A stretch of DNA of 64,000 nucleotides from NCBI GenBank assembly GCA_023055425.1, contig JALGPY010000005.1:88267495-88331494 (forward strand), written 5' to 3'. A model generated the notes under the pieces. It was not told where the DNA came from. It ran no database searches and was given only the letters and a program-made list of their open reading frames with translations. This document shows, piece after piece, positions 1 through 10,016 of this stretch (the first letter of the stretch is position 1; each line of letters begins with the position of its first letter). The position numbers were made by a program, and so were the translations under genes. This DNA comes from Linanthus parryae (Eukaryota; Streptophyta; Magnoliopsida; Ericales; Polemoniaceae).

Positions 1-645
1 GAAATGTTCTTGACAAATTAACCAATCCGGAGAACACTGGTTAATTTGTGAAACACCAGCAAATAGAAGTAGTCGGGGTATGATAAAACACAACTATTTT
101 TTAAGAAAGTTTATATTCCATTGATCTTTAAAGGTACTTGTGAAACAATTTGGTCCCAGCAGCTGGGGTATTTATGTTTTTATTGTAAGGGTGTTAGTGC
201 TACAAAATTGAAACATAAGGGGTTCTAGTGGATTTCCCTAATGTACCTCCGCCCATGCGGAGAAATTTCAATTCATGCAAGTGAAAAGAACCTCATAAGT
301 TCAAGAATAGATGTCTGCTCGGATCTTACATAAAGAGTGCCGAATGAGTGAATCGGTACTCCTTTGTCAGGATATGAAGATATAGTGAGTACGACTTTAG
401 TAATTACCCAGGTTCTATTTGATTGACTGTAGATCTACTTCTACACGCTGTGTGCAATTATGTGCACAAGGTTAAGCGGACATGTAATCAGAGTATAAGT
501 CTCTTTTTTCTTCTGAAGGAGTCCCATTTCTTCCAAGATAATTTTAGCCATTGGAGTTCACATTTCACTAATTATGTGTGCAACCCAGCGAGCCAATGAC
601 TGTCTCTTGAAGTATCCAAAAATGGAAACAAAATTATGGAATGAT
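1..645. other. Unassigned non-coding sequence
   Basis: I see no reading frame with recognisable protein similarity, no tRNA or rRNA, and no LTR signature. The sequence is moderately AT-rich and reads like plant intergenic or untranslated DNA. The only clear structure is a short inverted repeat near the left edge, listed separately. Confidence 0.5.
13..49. repeat. 12-bp perfect inverted repeat
   Basis: ACAAATTAACCA at 13-24 is followed after 13 bases by its exact reverse complement TGGTTAATTTGT at 38-49. It could form a small hairpin in DNA or RNA. No flanking target duplication marks it as a transposon end, and the window edge prevents a look upstream. Confidence 0.7.
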
Positions 646-653
646 GTTAAAAG

Positions 654-1189
654 CTATGTTGCACGGGTGCTTCTAATTGGTCGCGCACCCGCACCGGGTG
701 CTTCTGGGTGCTTGGGTGCTTCGTGGGTGCTTTGCGGGTGCTTTGTGGATATAAAGATTAATAACGATTGTATTGATGAAAATATTTACCTAATACAATT
801 ATTTATATGTAAAGACAAGCTAGGGACTAATAGCATAAATATTACTTTTGAGAGGTCTTCCAGATACAACTAGAATTTAACAAAGAAACGTGCATCTATG
901 TGAACCATGTTTAACTCTAAGATTACTCACCTCTCCACAGCTAAGAACAACGGCATGAAGAGATTATACTATTGATATAGAAACCTTGTATCTTCGAATG
1001 TGTGTATAAATTTCCGTTCGATTAGAATATGATCCCTATTACTGTCGTTATTATCTTAGTATAATGGTATCACTAATAATATCTGATAATAATGTGGCCG
1101 CACCCCCGCCGCACCCGCACCCTGATTTTTGGGAATTTGCCGCACCCGCACCCAGATCCCGAACCAGCACCCGCACTGGTGCTACATAG
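654..1189. mobile_element. Non-autonomous hAT element (MITE), 536 bp
   Basis: The element begins CTATGTTGCACGGGTGC and ends in the inverted form of CTATGTAGCACCAGTGC. It is flanked by a perfect 8-bp duplication GTTAAAAG at 646-653 and 1190-1197. Eight-base duplications are typical of the hAT superfamily. Both ends carry clusters of GGGTGC-type motifs (direct on the left, inverted on the right), as expected for subterminal transposase-binding repeats. The AT-rich middle has no transposase-like frame, so movement would need a transposase supplied in trans. Confidence 0.85.
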
Positions 1190-1197
1190 GTTAAAAG

Positions 1198-1563
1198 AGT
1201 ATCCAACATGGTGGGAATATCCTGTTGAACACTCTTTGACTTGGTTTCGAATCTTTAGTCCGGCACTCTTCCTGTAGAAACGAATTCCAATATGGACTAT
1301 TCAAACACGCATCTGATATCATCAAAATGATGTTAGTATACACCATCAATAACACTCTCTGTCTACTACCGTATACATGCAATGCGTAAAGATGGATTCC
1401 ATTTCTTAGGAACAAATTTGCAAACCCATCACCAAACTAAACACGAATACATTATTTGAGAGTTGAGACCATTAAGTGTTTTCCTTTACACAACACCCCA
1501 GACTGGATTACCCTATGAATGATAAGGTTGTTTCATATTCACTCTCTTAACTGTGAATGAAGG
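1198..1563. other. Unassigned spacer between two MITEs
   Basis: About 370 bases between two hAT-type insertions. No coding similarity, splice pattern or repeat is recognised here. Confidence 0.4.
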
Positions 1564-1571
1564 CACATGTG

Positions 1572-1972
1572 CAGGGGCGGAAGAAGGATTCTTTATTAAG
1601 AGGGACACAATTAACACTACAAAATTGTCATAATTTTCTTTAGATGAAAGTGTATGTATCACTGATTTTAAAGTACCTTATTATTAAGTTAAGATTAATT
1701 TTACTATATCTTGTCCTAAATCTTATATAATCGTGGTCGTTTAACAAATTCTAAAAGTGTTGGTATTTTTAAAAATGTTTTTCTAATTCTGCATGGTTAC
1801 ATAAGGGATATTTCCATACATATTGGGTCACTGATATTTTAGGGGGGTCTTACTTTATCTTATTGAGAAAATAGGGGGTTATATGAAATTGTTTGAAATG
1901 AGAAACAGCAATTGTCGACCAAACTTGAGGGTCGCCTAGGCCCACCTTGGGTCTCACTTAGGTCCGGCCTTG
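1572..1972. mobile_element. Non-autonomous hAT element (MITE), about 400 bp
   Basis: The left end starts CAGGGGCGGAAG and the right end, read inverted, starts CAAGGCCGGACC. This fits the common CAGGGGCGGA-type terminus of plant hAT MITEs. The flanks are CACATGTG at 1564-1571 and AACATGTG at 1973-1980, an 8-bp duplication with one mismatch. The interior is AT-rich and non-coding. Several differences between the two ends suggest it is older than the neighbouring MITE. Confidence 0.75.
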
Positions 1973-1980
1973 AACATGTG

Positions 1981-3495
1981 ACATCGAACTGATTTTAATT
2001 TCAATAAGAAATAATCGTAGGATAAGGACCGACTGAAGCAAAAACAAGTGCATATACCCTACTGTATCCTTAGCTACTATATGTGATTCAAAAAGATTAA
2101 GAAGTCCAATTTTGAATTGGTAATTTCAATTTTTCCACCAGTAGAGGCAGAACAACCAGTTACCTCACGTGATTCTGTTGTAATGCACTCGTCCCTTCAT
2201 TCATTGCATTTTTCCAGCCACGGTTATATCCATACTCGGTCATGGAGTGTAAATTGTAAACATGAAAAACCAGCCTCTGGGGAATATTGATACGAAGGTC
2301 AAAATGAGTGTGCAACAAAGAGGACTTAGAGTAGGCGAAACTGGAATGGAAGGGAAATTTAAAGTCAGTAGTATTATATAGCTTTAGGGGAGTTCTGTCA
2401 TTTGCCTGGCTCCGATAATAAGTATCTATTCCAGGAGCAGTATATCTGCATGCGAATATGGTGATTGCTTCGATAGATGTTTGATTTGAAGTTCTGGTAT
2501 GGTTATATATTTTGGTTGATATTGCTTCGTTTCCCTAACTGTGTGTATCAAATCTGATTATATTTTCTCATTTGGTATATTATATATCAGACCCTTTTTT
2601 TTGTTTTTTGTTTTTTTTGTTTTTTTTCTTCTATTTTTAGTGGTATGAGTTAGGAAACATCGGATGTGGTAGTCCTTTGGCTGTGGGAGCGGCTAGGCTC
2701 TCGAAATCCTGGATTATCAATCTTAACACAAGTTGTCTTCTCTCTGTTTTGCTCATTCCTGGTTGTGGTGGTGTTGAGCGTTCCAGTTTCTATCATCATT
2801 TTAATTTGTTTTGTTAGTCTGGGTTACGGTTCTTCTGACTTAGTTCATCTACTGCAACTTTGGCATTCACTGTTTTACTAGTAAACAACCCTATTTATTC
2901 TTTTCTCTTTGTGTTGATACTGTCGGTTCCGTCATTCCTGAATTCTGCTTTGTCACCTGAAAACATGCTTTGGACTACCGACTGCATCCAGAAGATTTTT
3001 GGACATCTTGTCAAACAATGAGGATCTACCTGAAGGGCAATGTTTATTTTTCCAAACTCAGAGCGGTCTTTCAATATACTAAACCAAGTGACTCATGATA
3101 TGTTGACTAATGTCAGGAGCGTACAATAGAAATTGACTAAATGCCAGTAATGAAAACAAGAGAGGACGTTTTACCGTGACAAAAATTGCGTGGACACCCG
3201 TGGAGAAATCTGCATACTACTATATTTCATAACAGTAGAGATTTCCTTCTTTTTGTAGCTTAATTAATATAGATGAACTTGTGAATTCTCGTGTTCATGT
3301 ATTGGGTATACTTGATATTCAGCTAACCATATGGACATAAGTAAGCTCTTAAATAGTTATATTTAGATCTTCTCTCGATTTTTGTCTTCTGTCTTTTCTT
3401 GCTGTGTGTGACATAAGGTGAAAACGGCTTCACTGATGTTTTCCATTGTGATGTCATCCAGGGACAGCAGGAGTGCATGTTCAACAACGTAAACC
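1981..3495 (+). other. Probable upstream and 5'-UTR region of the small membrane protein gene
   Basis: No protein similarity is recognised. A long T-rich tract at about 2588-2640 ending in TTTTTAG, and a second pyrimidine-rich stretch ending GATGTCATCCAG at about 3462 just before the start codon at 3496, both resemble plant 3' splice sites. This fits a 5'-UTR intron, but the donor and transcription start cannot be fixed by eye. Open frames here are short and of low complexity. Confidence 0.35.
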
Positions 3496-3666
3496 ATGGG
3501 TTTTGTTGTGATAATCTCATTGCCGATGATTCTGCTAGTCTTGATTATAGCACTTTCGTGCTACCTTTTCGGTAGGGCAAGGGGTCGGACTCAAGTGCCA
3601 GTTCCCCAATATTACGGACCTCCTGCCCCTCCTCCTGGAGCTCCATCAAATGATCCTGAGAAGTAA
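3496..3666 (+). CDS. Small single-span membrane protein, 56 aa
   Basis: The frame encodes 56 residues. An N-terminal hydrophobic helix covers about residues 2-24 (MGFVVIISLPMILLVLIIAL). It is followed by a short basic stretch (GRARGR, about 27-32), then a Tyr/Pro-rich hydrophilic tail (QYYGPPAPPPG) and an acidic end. This layout suggests a tail exposed on one face of a membrane, with the positive-inside rule putting the C-terminus in the cytosol. The architecture resembles short uncharacterised plant membrane proteins with proline-rich tails, but I cannot name a family with certainty and no biochemical role can be read from it. The ATG sits 33 bases after a probable 3' splice site, supporting this start. 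A poly(A) signal follows 64 bases after the stop. The frame is intact while its surroundings are non-coding, so I treat it as a likely real host gene. Confidence 0.6.
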   Translation: MGFVVIISLPMILLVLIIALSCYLFGRARGRTQVPVPQYYGPPAPPPGAPSNDPEK

Positions 3667-3729
3667 GGATTCGGTTGTTTTCTTTGTATGAGCATGTCAT
3701 GATCACACATAGTTGGCTGTGTATATATA

Positions 3730-3735
3730 AATAAA
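3730..3735 (+). terminator. Polyadenylation signal AATAAA
   Basis: A canonical AATAAA lies 64 bases after the stop codon of the 56-aa membrane protein, within a TATATAAATAAAG context. Plants tolerate many variants, but the position suits a short 3' UTR. Confidence 0.5.
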
Positions 3736-4516
3736 GACAGCTTCATATAGTACCAAAGACCCTGAGTATTTAGGACTGTATTAGCATTGGCTCTGTATAT
3801 CACGATACGAATTTGCGCTTACATGAAAGTATTGGTATAGCGTCTGTATAGAACGAAACCTACTTTGCTATCTTTCTCTTTTGGCAGTTTCATATCTGTG
3901 TAATATTCAGAAACTGTGGTACTTGGATAACTTGTTGAATGTCTACACAAATGGCACAAGCCCTAGTGCATTTTGTTAATTGCAGACAGAGTTTGCATTG
4001 TAGCCAACAGCTAACTAATGTCAGTTTAGGCAGAGGCTTCCTATTAGTAATCAAGCACCTTGAAGCAAGTTACAACCCAGGGCTTAAAATATAAATGATA
4101 GAAAGGGAGTTTATATTATTATGAATAATAATTATTTGTATTATTTATTAATTATATATAAGAAGAGAATGAAATAAGGTTGCTCATCGATTGGAGCAAT
4201 TTCAGAAGACAGAAAGTAATAGATCACGAGTGGCTAGATGACCCCCTCAATGGCTCACGCTCTTAGTTTCGATTGGTGTAACCGACTGTGATATTCCTCG
4301 AGGTTTCTATAATTAATCCATTTCTAAAATAAAATAAGATTAAGTGATTTTTTTTTTTAGTTATTTTAGAATGTCCTAAAGAATTGGCATTGGAGAATCA
4401 ACGTTGTAGATTAGGTAGGTCTTCATACGTTGTTCTCAATCCTACTAGGAATCCAATTATCAGCTTCTACTATAAGTACAAAGTAAACAAACCTTAAACA
4501 CCCCAACATCTAATTC
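3736..4516. other. Intergenic, AT-rich
   Basis: Probably 3'-UTR followed by intergenic DNA. It holds an AT-rich tract around 4115-4165. A small inverted repeat (TTCTAAAATAA at about 4322, TTATTTTAGAA at about 4361) flanks a T-run and may be a tiny degenerate MITE. No gene is recognised. Confidence 0.4.
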
Positions 4517-5718
4517 ATGGAAGCTGCAGCTAGTACCAAGAGGTTGAAAACCTCTGCTGCTGCGTTCGTGAATTGGGCAGAGCTTTTAACAGAAATGCTG
4601 CCAGCTATTGCTGAAAGAGTCGGCGTGTACGAAGACTTCGTGGTCTTTCGTGGAGTCTGCAAGTCCTGGCGATCCGCCACCGCCAAAAGCGTGTGTTCAA
4701 TCCCTCCCCAAACAATCTCCCATGGCTCATGCTAGCTGAAGAAATACAAGAAAAAACGTCATGAAGACGATGGTGAAGATGACGATGACGGCGATGATGA
4801 TTACGACGAATACGACAGTCGTAAATTTTCCAGTCCGTCGAAGAAGGGCATGGTTCTTAGTTTGGAGCTGCCAGAAGCAAGATTCAAGCACTGCACCTCG
4901 TCACTCGGGTGGCTAATAACCATCGAGAAAAAGGGCGAAACGGAGCTTTTACATCAACTGGCACGCGCTCGTGTTCCTTTTCCTCCTCTGACAACTTTCT
5001 AATACTACCGTGATGACAAATACAACTACGACTACTAGGGTGACAACCTTCCTGTTCGATTGTACATAAAGAGAGCCACCTTACCGGCAAGCCATTCATT
5101 TACAAAGGATCACGTTCTAATGGTCATCCTCGGCCATAATCGCCGTCTGGCTTACTGGAAACCAGGGGACAAAGCCTGGAATGCCATAGAAAGCCGGCGT
5201 TACTACATTGATCTAATCTACTACAAGGATCAGTTTGTTACGGTAGATCACTAGGGGTGTGTTGATGTCTGCAACATTCACGGCCAAATCCAGACCCCTA
5301 CAACGCCGCGCTGGGAAGAACGCCGGATTATTATGATACTATCTATTTGGTCGAATTGGAGGGCAAGTTAGTGGGAGTGGCGAGGCACACAGCATACAAA
5401 ACCCAGAACGAAATCGATCATACTAAGTGGACAACGCACTTTCGAGTGTTTGAATTTGATGGTTCCTGCCTATGGTAAGAAATCAATAGCTTGAAGGGGA
5501 GATCGGTGTTTCTAGGTCACAACACAGGCTTCTCGTACAATGCTGCTAAAGCAACGGTGGATGTATGACATCGATATGGGAGTCTACAGATTGGAGGATG
5601 AACTTGTCGATGAACACTACCGAGGAGATCAATGGTGCAGCAGATATTGCACACCCCTTTGGGTGATGCCTTCTTTCTCAATCTCTCTTATTGGCCAGAG
5701 CTTCTTCCAGTAGTGTAG
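4517..5718 (+). pseudogene. F-box/DUF295 (KIB/SKIP23-like) protein pseudogene
   Basis: The first frame from ATG 4517 carries an F-box: WAELLTEMLPAIAERVGVYE, then FRGVCKSWRSAT, about residues 20-56. F-box proteins are substrate receptors of SCF ubiquitin ligases. Downstream frames give DUF295 landmarks in order: PWLMLAEE, an acidic Asp/Glu run at about 4757-4815, KGMVLSLELPEARFKHC, PFPPLTTF, LGHNRRLAYWKPGDKAW, FRVFEFDG, FLGHNTGFSYNA, MGVYRLEDE. These fall in different frames and are cut by stops at 4733, near 5000 and 5036, at 5252, and by further lesions to 5718. The F-box itself is open but the C-terminal domain cannot be made as one protein. The relic is intronless, as is common in this family. 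I call it dead because there are several independent breaks rather than one possible sequencing error. Confidence 0.85.
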
Positions 5719-6719
5719 GTTTCGTAAACAACTAGCCGTCAAATTTTATCCCGATTAATCATGTATTTGTGTTGAGAGTAGGAAATTGTATTCCTTTCAT
5801 GTCTGTAACAACTCATGCTGCATTTCCCGTTACAAAAATTATGTGTTTTTAGTCTGAATTGCAGTACACGGTACACGAAAACTTCCATTCTCGAGTTAAT
5901 TATATGATCTTTGGGCATGCTGAAAGCACGAAATAACTCCACGTAATCCATTTTTTTTTTACTAAACTAGTGTCACGATTTCTAATGGATACATATGATA
6001 CGTAAACCGGGGATTTAAATTTGCAGAATTATTGCAGAACTAGTTTATATTCCTATATATAACAATATGAATAATATCAACTTCCCTCTATTGTTTATAT
6101 CTTATACATGTATAATCAAATGTAAATAATTTATATATTCTGAAAATATATAAATAATACAATCAAAATATTAAATAAAATAAAATATTAATTGATGATG
6201 AATGGTGGGGTGAGAGAGACTTTCAATGTTGGAGGCTGAATGCTAATTTTCCAAATATTCGGAAGCAAAGCAAACTAGATCTTTCTAAATCTTCACTCTT
6301 GGAGATGACCTCACTCTTGGAGATGACCTGAGTTATACTACCTCCGTTATTTCTAAATCTTCACCTTTTGAATTTTTTTTTTCCGTAATTGGGTCACTTT
6401 GACCCGGTGATCTGGATAGCCAAACAATGTAGTTTTTTGATTATTTTTTTGATGGTATTGTAGAGTAAACTTACTCTACAACATTGTGTAAAGATCATCA
6501 AATTCTTGTTTTGTTTTACTAATCAAATCACCGCATTAAAGTGATTCAGTGAATAGTGAGAAAATGAAAAGTGTGAAGATCGGACAGAGGAAGTACATGA
6601 TAATCAACTTCTCCCTTTCAAGCATCCACATGGGTAAGCATTCAATATGCTCATCCTTTCTAACTTTTCTCTCTAGCTTCTTCTTTGCGTCTTTCAGTTT
6701 TTTTTTTCCATCACCCTGG
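5719..6719. other. AT-rich intergenic region
   Basis: The stretch is very AT-rich around 6000-6180. It holds an 18-bp tandem duplication (6293-6328), a TACTACCTCCGTT motif near 6337 resembling one end of a Stowaway-type MITE without a visible partner, and a near-palindrome GTAGAGTAAACTTACTCTAC at about 6461-6480. No gene is recognised. Confidence 0.45.
6293..6328. repeat. 18-bp tandem duplication
   Basis: TCACTCTTGGAGATGACC occurs twice in perfect head-to-tail order (6293-6310 and 6311-6328). This looks like a recent local slippage or repair duplication in intergenic DNA. Confidence 0.9.
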
Positions 6720-6727
6720 CTTCGGCT

Positions 6728-7320
6728 GTGGATGAAGTCCTGATCCCTCATCTCATTAAGGACTATGAGATGGATGAGAATCCATCCCAAAGCAACCACT
6801 TCGCAAAGAAACCTAGGAAATTCGAAACTCTTGATTCCTCTGATGTGACTCAACATGAAAATGTCCCCTCTGATTTAAGTCCGAGGCTTGCCTCTTGGGT
6901 GAGAATTCCACAGATCCTATATGATCACTTCAACAAACTTTCACTCAAACTGGTAGCAAAAGCTATCGGAAAGCCTCTTCGACTTCGAGGGACAATAACT
7001 CAATAGCCGGTCTAAGAGGTAAATTTTCTTGCTTATGTGTTGAAGTTAATTTGAATGAACCGCTAGTTTTGGAATATGAAATTGGAAGTAAAGTGTTCAC
7101 AGTCGAGTATGAATCAATACATACTATATGTTTTGAATGTGGATGGTTCAACCACCGGAAAGATGCCTGCCCGTATCGAGCAAAATTGCCAGAATCCGGT
7201 GACGTCAGTAAAGAGAAAGATGAGGCAGATCCAAACAAGAAAACCAGGACAACTGAAAGAAAGAGAAACAACGGTAACCCTGACAATTTCATAAAGAAAC
7301 GATATTATATCTGTTGACCA
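6728..7320 (+). pseudogene. LINE ORF1 fragment: DUF4283-like region and zinc knuckle
   Basis: Frame 1 (6728-7006) ends with PRLASWVRIPQILYDHF and IGKPLRLRG, matching the pattern of the C-terminal half of DUF4283 in plant LINE ORF1 proteins (a tryptophan-containing WVR-P motif followed by an IG-P segment). After a short frameshifted gap a second frame (7051-7317) gives VEYESIHTICFECG and the knuckle CFECGWFNHRKDAC, a C-X2-C-X4-H-X4-C pattern at residues 27-40 (7129-7170), then a Lys/Glu-rich tail. ORF1 proteins bind the LINE RNA. At least one frameshift and two stops separate the segments. The following ORF1 sequence continues past the inserted LINE at about 9528-10016. Confidence 0.75.
7129..7170 (+). 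other. CCHC zinc knuckle of LINE ORF1
   Basis: C-X2-C-X4-H-X4-C (Cys, Cys, His, Cys all present) within the ORF1 relic. Such knuckles in LINE ORF1 and gag proteins bind nucleic acid. Confidence 0.8.
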
Positions 7321-7335
7321 TTCTAATTCGGCGTC

Positions 7336-7386
<51 letters not shown>

Positions 7387-7401
7387 TAGTATCCCATTGG
7401 A

Positions 7402-8241
7402 TTAATGGTTATGGGCTTGAAAACGGCCCGTTACATCAGCAAAGTTTACATCAACGGCCCAAGCAGGCAAAGAACCCACCCATTTAACACATTTATTTAG
7501 CCCCAAGCCCACTCCAAATTTAGCTATCCTATCTGCCAGCTCATTCCACTTGCGTGGAATATGGACCACCACGCGTCCGTTGAAATGCTCAAGAAGGTTC
7601 TGGCACTCTTCAATGCATCTACCGGTTTCCGAGTAATCCTCATTTGCTCTCTCTCTTCCTTCTCCTTCTCTCAAAGCTCTGGCGAGAGAGAGTGAATCGG
7701 TTTCCACCCAGATCCTCTGAACTTTCATCTCCAAAGCGAGTTGCAGGCATTCGAGAAGTGCTTCGGCCTCAGCTGCTTTCGGAGAGATCGGAAAGGGGAT
7801 TTGCTTTGATTTGCCGGCGATGAAGACACCGACATGATCTCTGATGGCTGTTCCCGTCGCTGCTATCCCTTGATCTGACTTCCAAGCAGCGTCGATATTA
7901 ATAATAACCCAGCCCTCCGGCGGATTCTGTGGTACAGCTTCCGCCGGCGGTAAGATCTGAGCCGGAGATGGTGAAGAAACCGTATGCATGTGAGCGATCT
8001 CTTCAAGGTAGCTTCGAACTTCTTCAATTATTTCCTCCGAGCTGTTCTTCTTGTTCTTGAATATGAAATTGTTTCGATTTCCCCAGATTTTGTAAATTAG
8101 AAGACTCATTTTCAAACGATCTTCTTTCTTACAGTCCAAAAACTTTTGGGGGAACCAGCCTTGGAACGGAACAGGACTTTGACTAATGAATTCATCACCG
8201 AATAGTCGGATCCAGCAGTTTCTAGCCAACGAACAGTTCAT
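7402..8241 (-). pseudogene. LINE ORF2 C-terminus with RNase H domain, 279-aa open frame
   Basis: This is the C-terminal part of the minus-strand LINE ORF2. After a hydrophilic linker, an RNase H fold of the RVT_3 type starts at about residue 112: WVIINIDAAWKS with Asp117, a Glu in the KAAEAEALLECL helix (about 156-166), Asp182 in WVETDSLSLARAL, and a final PRKWNELADRIAKFG segment near 237-251. These match the acidic catalytic set of type I RNase H. RNase H removes the RNA strand of the RNA/DNA hybrid during copying. The frame is uninterrupted to its stop, which lies 16 bases from the A tail region. I label it pseudogene because the rest of ORF2 is missing or frameshifted. Confidence 0.8.
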
Positions 8242-9478
8242 AAAAAGACGAGTTTCTGTTTTTCCTTTTTCCTTACAAATAGCACAGTAGTCTTCTACTT
8301 CGATACCTCTGTGGATAAGGTTTGACCGGACTGGGAGGCTCAGTTTTAGAGCCCCCCAAATTGGGTAAAGTACCCTTTTGGGGATTTTCTGTGCCCAGAA
8401 AATTTTCCACCAGTCTTGTGTGATTTTCGAAGAGCTACCAATTTGTGTATTTTTGCCTTGACCAAAGTGGTTTTGGCAAAGAAGTTTGTACGCCGACCGA
8501 ACTGTGTAAATCCCATTATTTGAGAAGTGCCAGATGAATCTATCTGGTTGTGGAATCGGAGGGATTTTTATTCTTCTTATTTCACTTCTGTCTTCTTCCC
8601 AGAATAAACTTTGTAATTTGGACTCATCCCATTATCTGTTTTCAGTGATTAGGTCTGCCACCCTCACCGGCTCAGACGTTTTTTTGGGCGTGAAAGGTTT
8701 GAACCGCCATGGACGGAGCAGCCACGGGTCTGAAAAGGCATCCAAGTGCTCGCCATTTCCAAGACGCCATCTGCACCCTTGGATTACCAGTGCTTTGCTA
8801 GACATGATGCTTCTCCACAGGTATGAGCATCCATTCTTAGCCTCTGCCTTGAGAAGTCCTGTATCTTTGAAGTACTTGTGATGTAAGATTCTAGCATGAA
8901 GAGTGCCTGGGTTCATAAGAATTCTCCAAAATTGCTTCCCAAGCATAGCAGTATTAAAAAGACGAAGATGATGAAAACCGATACCTCCCTCTGTTTTTGA
9001 CATTTTCATCTTTCCCAGGAAACCCAGGGCATTCGCTTTCGTGCATCAGGGGATCCCCACCAGAACCGGGCCATCTCTCTCTCAATTTTGTCACAGAGAT
9101 TGATTGGGAGTTTGAAGCATCCCATGGAGTAGGTTGGGATCACCTCTATCACTGCTTTCAATAATACCTCCTTCCCCGCCGGATTAAGGTACTTCTCTTT
9201 CCAATTGCTGAGTTTGGAGCAGATTCTCTCGTCTATTTCTTTAAAATTGGCCATTCTGTTCCTTCCCGTTTCTGTTGGTAATCCCAGGTACCGCTCGTGG
9301 AGTTTCTCTTTTCTGACACCAATGATGCCGCAAAGCCTGTCACTCTCAGCTTCTGTCACGTTTGAGGAGAAGACTGCAGATGATTTCTGGAGGTTTATTT
9401 GTTGACCGGTAGCAGCTTCATAGTGCCTTAGCAGATAGTCAGTGCTTGTACTTCTTCTGTAGTAGCCTTAGTGAATAT
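8242..9478 (-). pseudogene. LINE ORF2 middle part: RT thumb and zf-RVT region
   Basis: Reading from 9478 downward on the minus strand: SMIFTKATTEEVQALT, then after one frameshift LLRHYEAATGQQINLQKSS and the open frame 9359-9006 (HERYLGLPTETGRNRMANF, LSNWKEKYLNPAGKEVLLK, MARFWWGS). Next is 9009-8632 (GGIGFHHLRLFNTAMLGKQFW, WRLGNGEHLDAF), then a zf-RVT-like Cys/His segment near 8280. The order and motifs are those of the C-terminal part of plant L1 ORF2. Breaks are few: a frameshift near 9430, a stop near 9006, and stops between 8632 and 8241. The palm with the catalytic FADD is lost by the 5' truncation, so no active polymerase could be made. Confidence 0.75.
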
Positions 9479-9527
9479 CATGGAATTTTCCAGAGAGTGA
9501 TTTTGGTACATGGAATTTTCCAGAGAG
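9479..9527. repeat. 19-bp direct repeat at the LINE 5' junction
   Basis: CATGGAATTTTCCAGAGAG occurs perfectly at 9479-9497 and 9509-9527, a period of 30 bases, exactly where LINE coding similarity stops. It is probably a by-product of 5'-end joining during insertion. Confidence 0.85.
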
Positions 9528-10016
9528 AAGAGGAAAGAGATATGCTAACGGTGGGCCGGGTCAAAACACGTCGGGCCCAAATAATAGGTACGCAGCTGTA
9601 TCTGGTAACACTGTGACGAAGCCCAAGGAGAACAAACTATTTTAAATGCTAGGCCCATTAATGATACAAGGCCCAACGGATACAAAAATGTTGATCACCA
9701 AATAAAGGACCATAGAAATATCAATATAAATTTTGGAGTGTATTCTGGGATGAATACAAGGAACCCTACTTCAGAAGAAAGAGAACAAAATTACCCTCAA
9801 AGAAGAGAGCAACATCCAAAGAAGGAAGACAGTGTAAAGTAATGGAGAGATAAAAGAGTAAGGGCAGAGATGGAAATGCAACAACCAAGCCCTAAAAATA
9901 TTGATCTTTGGTTTTTAGACAGGAAATGAGAGAAACAGATCTCAAGGTATAAACTATTTGAGAGATAAAGTCAAAAGGAAAAGGGAAAGTTGTTCCTTTC
10001 TCCAAAACTCTAGATC
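9528..10016 (+). pseudogene. Continuation of decayed LINE ORF1
   Basis: Lysine- and arginine-rich translations in all three frames and ORF1-like composition suggest that this is the host plus-strand LINE downstream of its zinc knuckle. It is riddled with stops, and no conserved domain is expected in this part of ORF1. The assignment rests mainly on position between ORF1 and the endonuclease. Confidence 0.45.

Larger units (their letters stand above)
7336..9478 (-). mobile_element. 5'-truncated LINE with poly(A) tail, minus strand
   Basis: On the minus strand this copy runs from about 9478 to a tail of about 50 A, seen as a near-pure T-run at 7336-7385. It begins just after the FADD active-site motif of reverse transcriptase (SMIFTKATTEEVQ) and continues through RT thumb, zf-RVT and RNase H. 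Such 5' truncation plus a long A tail is the product of target-primed reverse transcription. Its frames are much more intact than those of the host LINE, so it is younger. I could not find a convincing target-site duplication: the left flank is GGCGTC before the T-run, and the right side is a small local duplication at 9479-9527. Confidence 0.85.

Noticed and set aside
2666..2881. 71-aa hydrophobic frame upstream of the small membrane protein
   Set aside because: It begins just after a probable splice acceptor, has no recognisable similarity, and is more simply explained as T-rich UTR or intron sequence.
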